From NCBI GenBank assembly GCA_900553525.1, contig USDZ01000035.1, forward strand, positions 1 to 12,751: a DNA stretch of 12,751 nt, read 5' to 3'. Below are positions 7,392 through 12,751 of the stretch, in pieces. The notes below the pieces were generated by a model. The model was not told the origin of the DNA, did not search any database, and saw nothing but the letters and a program-made list of their open reading frames with translations. A program made the position numbers and the translations under genes. Each line of letters opens with the position of its first letter. Positions within the stretch are counted from its first letter, which is position 1. This DNA comes from an uncultured Oscillospiraceae bacterium. GTDB lineage: Bacteria > Bacillota > Clostridia > Oscillospirales > Acutalibacteraceae.

Positions 7392-8239
7392 AATCCATAA
7401 ACGAGGCTAAGACTGTTTATGATGCCATTCGGCCTCCGGAAGAACTGGGAGAGGCGGTCCGGGAGGCGGTGCGGTACGCCCGAAAGAAGAACGGTCCGCA
7501 TTTAGCGCGCTGGTCGGTGGTTGTCGCCGCCGCTGTATGTGCCGTGTTTGTCGTGTTGGTTAATGCGAGCCCGGTTCTGGCGAACAATTTATATGAGGTG
7601 CCGGTGATCGGCAATGTGGCGCGGGTCTTTACCTTCACACAGTATGAGGAAGAGGAAGACGCTGATGTCCTGAAGGTCAATCTTCCGGCTCTAGAGAACA
7701 CGGGAAACTCGGAACTCGAACGGCGGATCAATTACGAAATTCAATTTAAGATGAATCAATTGGTCGAAGAAGCGCGTCAGCGCGCCAAAGAGTATAAGCA
7801 AGCGTTTCTCGAAACGGGCGGCCGGGAAGAAGACTTTATCCCTACCGAGATCAATGTGGATTACACCTTATATTGCAACGACGGCGGCATCGTGTCTTTT
7901 TTGATTGAAAAAACGGAAACCTCTGCGAGTTTTTACGCGGAACGTTTTTTTTACAATATAGATTTGGAGTCCGGGCGGGAACTGACGCTTAAAGACCTGC
8001 TCGGTCCGGACTATATCCGCATCGTTAATGAAAGTGTCAAACGTCAGATCGAGCAGCGGATGGCCGCGGACGAGTCGGCATATTATTACAGTGAGGATGA
8101 GGGAGCCTTCACGACGATCCGGCCGGATCAGGGCTTTTATATCAACGCGCAGGGCCACGTCGTGGTGGCCTTTTCCAAATATGAGATCGCCCCCGGTTAT
8201 ATGGGATTTCCGGAATTCGAAATCCTGCCGGAGGCATAG
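7388..8239 (+). CDS. rsiV: RsiV-type anti-sigma factor and likely lysozyme sensor (DUF3298 C-terminus)
   Basis: RsiV holds SigV at the membrane. In B. subtilis it binds lysozyme, is cut by signal peptidase and then RasP, and releases SigV. The 283-residue product is nearly the length of B. subtilis RsiV (285). It has a cytoplasmic sigma-binding N-terminus (about 1-40), one membrane helix (about 42-60), a signal-peptidase-like site after SPVLA (residue 65), and the conserved VPVIGNVARVFTFTQYEEE (71-89), like PVIGKIVKAITFTEIKEE in B. subtilis. A PdaC/DUF4163-like segment (about 94-190) and a DUF3298 domain (about 195-280) follow, ending in FSKYEIAPGYMGFPEF. It starts with GTG (7388) inside the sigV stop, after AAAGGGGGGG (7371-7380). 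Its close fit to RsiV makes lysozyme sensing plausible, but ligand binding cannot be shown from sequence alone. Confidence 0.92.
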   Translation: MKSINEAKTVYDAIRPPEELGEAVREAVRYARKKNGPHLARWSVVVAAAVCAVFVVLVNASPVLANNLYEVPVIGNVARVFTFTQYEEEEDADVLKVNLPALENTGNSELERRINYEIQFKMNQLVEEARQRAKEYKQAFLETGGREEDFIPTEINVDYTLYCNDGGIVSFLIEKTETSASFYAERFFYNIDLESGRELTLKDLLGPDYIRIVNESVKRQIEQRMAADESAYYYSEDEGAFTTIRPDQGFYINAQGHVVVAFSKYEIAPGYMGFPEFEILPEA

Positions 8240-8248
8240 GGGTGGACT

Positions 8249-9670
8249 ATGGTTTTCAGCAGCCCATTGTTTTTATTCTACTTTTTGCCTGTCATACTGC
8301 TTCTGTATTATTTGGTCCCGCGTAAGCAGATTTTCTGGAAAAACGTCGTTTTGCTCATAGGCAGCTTGTTTTTCTATGCTTGGGGAGAGCCGGTATATGT
8401 CCTTTTGATGCTGTTTTCCATCGTGATGGATTACGGGCTCGGCCTGTGGTTGGAACATGAAAAGACGCGCGGTGGACACCCGGGGCGGGTGCTGGCTCTG
8501 GCGGTCGTCCTCAATCTGCTTTTGCTCGGCTTTTTCAAGTATGCGAATTTCCTCATCGGCACCATCAACGGGGTCACTGGATTGGCGATCCCTTTGTTGG
8601 AACTGTCTCTGCCGATCGGCATTTCTTTTTATACCTTTCAGGCGCTCTCCTATATCATTGACCTGTACAGAGGCGAGGTGGAGGTACAGCGCAGTCTCCT
8701 CAATTTCGGCACATATGTGTCCTTGTTTCCTCAACTGATCGCCGGCCCCATTGTCCGGATGAAAACCGTGGCGGGCGAACTGCAGGACCGACAGGAGACC
8801 TTTCCGGAATTTTCTGCGGGTGTTCGCCGCTTTATTGTAGGACTCGCCAAGAAAGCCCTGCTGGCCAACGCGGCAGGAGAAATTTGGGAAACGGTTTCCG
8901 CCATGGAGATGGAGTCTCTGCCGGCGCTGACCGCCTGGATCGGCCTGGCCGCTTATACCTTTCAAATCTATTTCGACTTCTCGGGATATTCTGATATGGC
9001 GATCGGGCTGGGCCGGATGTTTGGTTTTCATTTTGAGGAGAATTTTCGTTATCCTTATGTCGCGGCCAGTATCACGGATTTTTGGCGCCGCTGGCATATC
9101 ACGCTGAGTACTTGGTTTAAGGAATATGTCTATATTCCCCTGGGAGGGAACCGAAAGGGCCTTGCCAAACAGATCCGCAATATCCTGGTGGTCTGGCTGC
9201 TGACCGGTATATGGCATGGGGCGGGCTGGAATTTTGTGGTATGGGGCTTGTATTTCGGCCTGATTCTCATGGTGGAAAAGATGGGGCTGCTCCGTCTGCT
9301 GGAAAAGATCCCGGGCTTTTTCCGGCATATCTATACCATGTTTCTCGTCATGCTTAGCTGGGCGATTTTCGCCTTTGATTCCCTGGGGCAGGGGATGCGT
9401 TTCATCGGAGCCCTGTTTGGCGGCGGAGGTCTCGTTTGGAATGGACAGAGTTTGTATCTGCTCTATTCCAGCGCCGTCCTGCTCGTATTGCTGATCTTGG
9501 GAAGTACCGAGATTCCCAGAAAGGCCGCCTTGCTTGTAGGCGAAAGGTTGAAGGCCAGGCCCCTCTTATCAACCGTGGGGGAACTCGGACTCCTTCTGGC
9601 TGGATTTGCACTGTGCGTCGCTTATTTGGTGGATGCCTCTTATAATCCATTTTTGTATTTTCGTTTTTAG
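8249..9670 (+). CDS. MBOAT-family membrane O-acyltransferase (AlgI/PatA/DltB-like)
   Basis: This 473-residue polytopic protein belongs to the membrane-bound O-acyltransferases, which pass acyl groups across the membrane for polymer modification. It opens with the AlgI-like MVFSSPLFLFYFLPVILLLY. Typical MBOAT stretches follow: LPIGISFYTFQALSYIIDLYRG (121-142), LFPQLIAGPIVR (159-170), FDFSGYSDMAIGLGRMFGF (242-260), FWRRWHITLSTWFKEYVYIPLGG (278-300) with His283, and the active-site LLTGIWHGAGWNFVVWG with invariant His323. The C-terminus ends NPFLYFRF, containing FxYF with Tyr470. The start has AGGGG (8238-8242) six bases upstream, nine bases after rsiV, and the DHHW gene follows in 11 bases. The MBOAT plus SGNH-type pair is the AlgI/AlgJ or PatA/PatB layout. 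The acyl group is probably acetyl. The polymer could be peptidoglycan, a secondary wall polysaccharide or teichoic acid. Confidence 0.93.
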   Translation: MVFSSPLFLFYFLPVILLLYYLVPRKQIFWKNVVLLIGSLFFYAWGEPVYVLLMLFSIVMDYGLGLWLEHEKTRGGHPGRVLALAVVLNLLLLGFFKYANFLIGTINGVTGLAIPLLELSLPIGISFYTFQALSYIIDLYRGEVEVQRSLLNFGTYVSLFPQLIAGPIVRMKTVAGELQDRQETFPEFSAGVRRFIVGLAKKALLANAAGEIWETVSAMEMESLPALTAWIGLAAYTFQIYFDFSGYSDMAIGLGRMFGFHFEENFRYPYVAASITDFWRRWHITLSTWFKEYVYIPLGGNRKGLAKQIRNILVVWLLTGIWHGAGWNFVVWGLYFGLILMVEKMGLLRLLEKIPGFFRHIYTMFLVMLSWAIFAFDSLGQGMRFIGALFGGGGLVWNGQSLYLLYSSAVLLVLLILGSTEIPRKAALLVGERLKARPLLSTVGELGLLLAGFALCVAYLVDASYNPFLYFRF

Positions 9671-9681
9671 GGGGATTTCCG

Positions 9682-10821
9682 ATGCGCAAGGACAAGGTGA
9701 TCTCGTTTGTGTTCGCAGGGGTTCTCGCTGCGGGCTTCCTTTGGAATGTCTTGACTCCGTCGCGCTCCTATTCGGAACGGGAAAACCGGTATTTGCAGGA
9801 ATTCCCCTCCATCTCCGCAGACCGGCTCTTTTCCGGACAGTTCGGCAAAGATTTCGAAACCTATACCACGGATCAGTTCCCGATGCGGGACAGTTGGGTT
9901 GCTCTCAAAACTTTGGCGGGGCTGGCGATGCTCCGACCGGATAACGGCCGGGTATATTTTGGCGAGAACCAGCGGTTATTTGAAATACCGGAGGCTGCGG
10001 ATGCCGGCCTGCAGCAATCCAACTGCCGTGCGGTCGCGGCTTTCTTGGAAAAAGTGACGCAGATGGATCCGACAATTCGGACGGCGGTGATGCTTGCCCC
10101 CACCGCCACCACGATCTTAAAAGAGGAGTTGCCGGCCTTTGCGCCGGTAGCTGACGAAGAGGCGCTGATCCACTGCATGGAGCTTGCACTGGGGGAATCC
10201 GTCGTGTTCTGCGATCCCACGTCTGTGTTGATGGACCAGACGGATCGGGACAGCTTATATTACCGAACCGATCATCATTGGACAACGAAAGGCGCGTTCC
10301 TTGCCTATCAGGCTCTGGCTGAAGCACAGGGCCTGGAGCCTTTGCAAGAGTCAGATTTCCGAATAGAGACGGTAGCAGACGACTTTTACGGCACTCTGTA
10401 TTCCAAGGCCAACCTCCCGCTGATTCCAGCCGATACTATCGAGCGTTATATGCCGAATCGGGAGAATCCCTGCACCCTGACCAATGACGGAGGCAAAACG
10501 GTCCGCGATTCACTTTATGATGTTTCCTATCTGGAAGGGCGGGACAAGTATGCGTATTTTCTCGGCGGCAATTATCCTCTGACCGAGATCCGGACGAGCG
10601 TAACAAACGGGCGGCATCTGCTGGTGATCAAAGATTCCTATGCCCACGCTCTCGTACCATTTCTGATCGCGCATTATGAGACGATCTCCATGGTGGATCT
10701 GCGCTATTTTAAGGAAGATCTCGCGGACTGGATGACGGATAAGGAAATTACCGATGTCCTGGTTCTTTACAACGCCTCCACGTTTGCCTCCGATCGTCAA
10801 CTCGCGGCAGCCCTGAGTTGA
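9682..10821 (+). CDS. DHHW family protein (AlgJ/AlgX-like SGNH acetyltransferase)
   Basis: This 379-residue protein has an N-terminal membrane anchor or signal (about 7-24) and an extracytoplasmic SGNH-like domain. The name-giving motif is in YYRTDHHWTTKGAFLAY (193-209). The Asp197 and His199 positions correspond to the AlgX/AlgJ Asp-x-His pair, and Ser319 in LLVIKDSYAHAL is the likely nucleophile. SYSERENRYLQEFP (29-42) and a DQFPMRDSW segment (64-72) are also typical of the family. In alginate and peptidoglycan systems such proteins take acyl groups from the MBOAT and place them on the polymer outside the cell. GGGGGA (9670-9675) sits six bases before the ATG, and the gap from the MBOAT gene is 11 bases, so the two are almost certainly co-expressed. 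No terminator is visible after the gene. The substrate is not given by the sequence. Confidence 0.9.
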   Translation: MRKDKVISFVFAGVLAAGFLWNVLTPSRSYSERENRYLQEFPSISADRLFSGQFGKDFETYTTDQFPMRDSWVALKTLAGLAMLRPDNGRVYFGENQRLFEIPEAADAGLQQSNCRAVAAFLEKVTQMDPTIRTAVMLAPTATTILKEELPAFAPVADEEALIHCMELALGESVVFCDPTSVLMDQTDRDSLYYRTDHHWTTKGAFLAYQALAEAQGLEPLQESDFRIETVADDFYGTLYSKANLPLIPADTIERYMPNRENPCTLTNDGGKTVRDSLYDVSYLEGRDKYAYFLGGNYPLTEIRTSVTNGRHLLVIKDSYAHALVPFLIAHYETISMVDLRYFKEDLADWMTDKEITDVLVLYNASTFASDRQLAAALS

Positions 10822-10888
10822 TGGAAAATGGGGAATCCTTCGGCTTCTGGAATCATGGCTTTGATCGAGCACCTCAGGCGAATATGGG

Positions 10889-10917
10889 TTGAATCCGGCG
10901 GGACAATCTGCTATACT
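10889..10917 (+). promoter_or_regulatory. Sigma-A-type promoter for thyX with extended -10
   Basis: TTGAAT (10889-10894) and TATACT (10912-10917) are separated by exactly 17 bases, and TG-C (10909-10911) just before the -10 makes an extended element. Transcription would begin near 10923-10925, leaving a leader of about 55 bases before the thyX ATG at 10980. The rest of the 158-base gap shows no clear terminator for the upstream operon. Confidence 0.8.
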
Positions 10918-10979
10918 AGCTGGTATGGGAAGATGTCGTTTCATCCTATATGGAAGAGTGAGCAAAGGAGCGCCTGAAG

Positions 10980-11747
10980 ATGCATGTGACCCTGTTGACC
11001 TATACCCCCGATCCGGAACGGACCGTAGCTTGTGCGGCCCGTTTATGCTATTCTGCCGTGGGAATTGACGGGGTTTTGGATAAGCTGACGGACGAAAAGA
11101 CCGCTTCTTTTGTGGATATGCTTGCTGAAATCGGCCATGAGAGTCCAATCGAGCATGCGAGCTTTACTTTTGGTATCGAAGGGGTTTCTCGTTCGCTCCT
11201 CGCGCAGATTACCCGCCATCGCATCGCGTCTTTCAGTGTTCAGAGCCAGCGTTATGTGGCGGAAAATCGCTTTGAGTATGTTCTGCCTCCCGAAATTGAG
11301 GCGCTGCCCGAGGCGGCCGCGCTTTTCCGCCGGGCCATGGAAGAAAACCAAACGACTTATCTGGAACTCACTCGCTTGTTAAAAGATAAACATAAAAAAG
11401 AACTGATCGATGCCGGAATGGAAGAAAAGGCCGCCGAACGGGCGGCGGAAAAGCGCGCCATTGAAGACGCGCGTTTTGTGTTGCCCAATGCCTGTACTAC
11501 CAAGATGATCTTGACCATGAACGCCCGCAGTCTTCAAAATTTTTTCCGCCACCGCTGCTGTAACCGGGCTCAATGGGAAATCCGGCAGCTAGCCGAGCAG
11601 ATGCGGGCGCTCTGTGTAGAGGTAGCGCCCCATCTCTTTCGCCACGCCGGTCCGCCTTGCTTGAGCGGCCCTTGTCCAGAGGGCAAAATGTCCTGCGGCA
11701 AAATGCAGCAGGTCCGGGAAAAATACGGTAGGACAAAGGAGAGGTAA
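10980..11747 (+). CDS. thyX: FAD-dependent thymidylate synthase ThyX
   Basis: ThyX methylates dUMP to dTMP with methylene-tetrahydrofolate, using FAD and NADPH, so unlike ThyA it does not yield dihydrofolate. The 255-residue product has the diagnostic ThyX motif RHRxxSxxxxSxR as RHRIASFSVQSQR (79-91). HESPIEHASFTF (53-64), FVLPNACTT (166-174) and NARSLQNFFRHRC (181-193), which contributes the catalytic arginine region, are also present. A central charged helix (135-165, Lys/Glu/Ala-rich) is longer than in short ThyX forms. The C-terminus has a cysteine group in GPPCLSGPCPEGKMSCGK (224-241: C227, C232, C239) that could bind metal. The start is set by AAAGGAG (10964-10970) nine bases upstream. 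It is followed five bases later by a thymidylate-kinase-like gene, so the pair runs dUMP to dTDP. Confidence 0.97.
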   Translation: MHVTLLTYTPDPERTVACAARLCYSAVGIDGVLDKLTDEKTASFVDMLAEIGHESPIEHASFTFGIEGVSRSLLAQITRHRIASFSVQSQRYVAENRFEYVLPPEIEALPEAAALFRRAMEENQTTYLELTRLLKDKHKKELIDAGMEEKAAERAAEKRAIEDARFVLPNACTTKMILTMNARSLQNFFRHRCCNRAQWEIRQLAEQMRALCVEVAPHLFRHAGPPCLSGPCPEGKMSCGKMQQVREKYGRTKER

Positions 11748-11752
11748 GACGG

Positions 11753-12427
11753 ATGGGGCGGCTTGTGGTGATCGACGGTTTGGACGGCAGCGGCAAAACC
11801 ACCCAGCTCGCCCGTTTAGACGGGTATTTGGCCGATCAGGGGATACACTATAAGCAAATCAGCTTTCCGGATTATCGAAACCCTTCCTCCGCTCTGGTAA
11901 AGCTGTATTTGGACGGGGTCTTCGGTTCCTCGCCCGATGCGGTTAATGCTTATGCAGCCTCTTCGTTTTATGCGGTGGATCGGTTCGCGAGTTTCAAACA
12001 GTTTTGGCAGCCGGATTATGAAGCGGGAGCACTGATCCTGGCTGCGCGCTATACCACCTCCAACGCGATTCATCAAATGGGAAAGCTGCCCCGGCAGCAT
12101 TGGGATGCCTATTTGAATTGGCTGGAGGACTATGAATACGATCGGCTTGGTCTTCCCAGGCCGGATCTGGTGATCTTTCTGGATATGCCGCCGGAGGTCT
12201 CCCAGGCCCTGTTATCCGGGCGATATCAAGGAAATGAAGAGAGAAAGGACATTCATGAGCGGAACCGGACTTATCTGCTCCGCTGCCGGGATAGTGCGCT
12301 CTATGCGGCCCGAGTTTTGGGGTGGCAGGTGGTTTCCTGTGCCGAGCATGGACGGCCACTGCCGGTTGAAGAAATCACCGAACGCCTGATCCATCTCTTG
12401 AAGAGCCTGTCTGACACCAAACATTAA
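11753..12427 (+). CDS. tmk: Thymidylate kinase-like protein (dTMP kinase family)
   Basis: The family phosphorylates dTMP to dTDP in the cytoplasm. The 224-residue product has a P-loop GLDGSGKTT (9-17), a YAVDRFASF segment with the DR motif (74-82), ARYTTSNAIHQMGK (98-111) where typical enzymes have DRY and SSxAYQ, and a LID-like RYQGNEERKDIHERNRTYL (157-175). DLVIFLDMPPE (138-148) is the usual late strand. The ARY for DRY exchange and the overall spacing make it a divergent form, so another deoxynucleoside monophosphate kinase activity is possible. Its place five bases after thyX supports dTMP as the substrate. AAAGGAGAGG (11735-11744) gives the ribosome site, eight bases before ATG 11753. 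The next gene starts 15 bases after its stop, so all three are likely one transcript. Confidence 0.88.
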   Translation: MGRLVVIDGLDGSGKTTQLARLDGYLADQGIHYKQISFPDYRNPSSALVKLYLDGVFGSSPDAVNAYAASSFYAVDRFASFKQFWQPDYEAGALILAARYTTSNAIHQMGKLPRQHWDAYLNWLEDYEYDRLGLPRPDLVIFLDMPPEVSQALLSGRYQGNEERKDIHERNRTYLLRCRDSALYAARVLGWQVVSCAEHGRPLPVEEITERLIHLLKSLSDTKH

Positions 12428-12442
12428 GGAAGTATTGGTTAT

Positions 12443-12751
12443 ATGATGCAAACCACGGTCCATTTGGACTTTCGCTATCCGACCGTTGACGATGCCGCTT
12501 GGGTGGCCCCCATGTTGAGTGCGGCCGGTCGAATGGGTTGTGAATATTCGTTTACCACCACATTTATGTGGAGAAACTTCTATCAGAATCAACTGGCCAA
12601 GGTGGGGGATACCTTATTTATCCGTGCGGGGGAGGAAGATCCGCTCTATCTGCCGCCTGTGGGCCCCGATCTCGCAGGGGGAGTCCGGATTTTGCTGCGC
12701 TACACGGCCGGCCAAGGGCGGCATCTGAAACTGGTCGGGGCGGATCCGGCC
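12443..12751 (+). CDS. DUF2156 / phosphatidylglycerol lysyltransferase C-terminal domain-like protein (3'-truncated)
   Basis: The reading frame runs open for 103 codons to the last base, so the gene continues beyond the window. The N-terminal part has CEYSFTTTFMWRNFY (33-47), the mark of a DUF2156-family group common in Firmicutes and related to the GNAT-like domain of MprF. The rest of that domain is not in view. Two consecutive ATGs (12443 and 12446) are possible starts, and AAGGAAG (12426-12432) sits ten bases before the first. There is no terminator in the 15-base gap from the tmk-like gene. The function is unknown. MprF-like lipid aminoacylation should not be assumed, because the flippase domain cannot be checked and the visible start suggests a soluble protein. 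Confidence 0.85.
   Translation, partial: MMQTTVHLDFRYPTVDDAAWVAPMLSAAGRMGCEYSFTTTFMWRNFYQNQLAKVGDTLFIRAGEEDPLYLPPVGPDLAGGVRILLRYTAGQGRHLKLVGADPA

Noticed and set aside
8273..9328. 351-residue open frame on the minus strand
   Set aside because: It lies wholly opposite the MBOAT gene, is rich in Gln, His, Arg and Pro, and shows no family motif. It is a shadow of codon bias in the real gene.
10822..10888. Terminator at the end of the DHHW operon
   Set aside because: I looked for a GC-rich hairpin with a T-run and found no convincing stem, so read-through into thyX cannot be excluded.
12443..12751. Calling the last gene mprF
   Set aside because: Only the first 103 residues are visible, with no membrane segments, and they fit the soluble DUF2156 group better than full-length MprF.

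Overview
The window looks like the chromosome of a low-to-moderate GC Gram-positive bacterium of the class Clostridia, probably near the Oscillospiraceae/Ruminococcaceae. This is inferred from four things: the carB-pyrK-pyrD order with a PyrDB/PyrK-type dihydroorotate dehydrogenase, a SigV/RsiV pair, a DUF4358 lipoprotein with a DHHW protein, and ThyX instead of ThyA (none seen here). GC looks like the mid-50s percent by eye and was not computed. All 14 genes lie on the + strand with little spacing. I see no tRNA, rRNA, insertion sequence, CRISPR array or phage gene.

Region 1 (1-4118) is the distal part of a pyrimidine biosynthesis operon: carB (5' end outside the window), pyrK and pyrD. pyrK and pyrD overlap by four bases. 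Region 2 (4119-5342) holds a histidine-phosphatase-superfamily protein and ruvX (YqgF), a housekeeping nuclease.

Region 3 (5468-10821) is the most interesting part. It is a compact six-gene set: a membrane-anchored SGNH protein, a DUF4358 lipoprotein, an ECF sigma factor of the SigV type, an RsiV-type anti-sigma/lysozyme-sensor protein, an MBOAT O-acyltransferase and a DHHW (AlgJ/AlgX-like SGNH) protein. Gaps are 42, 22, -4, 9 and 11 bases. In Bacillus subtilis sigV-rsiV is followed by oatA, a one-polypeptide peptidoglycan O-acetyltransferase. Here the same position is taken by a split MBOAT plus extracytoplasmic SGNH-type pair, as in AlgI/AlgJ or PatA/PatB systems. The inferred circuit is that lysozyme or envelope damage triggers RsiV cleavage, freeing SigV, which induces O-acylation of a wall polymer. 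The MBOAT ends in an FxYF motif like that of DltX, which suggests a tyrosine acyl shuttle.

Region 4 (10822-12751) starts with a good sigma-A-type promoter with an extended -10. It drives thyX (flavin-dependent thymidylate synthase) and a thymidylate-kinase-like gene, which together make dTMP and then dTDP. A DUF2156-family gene follows and runs off the end of the window.
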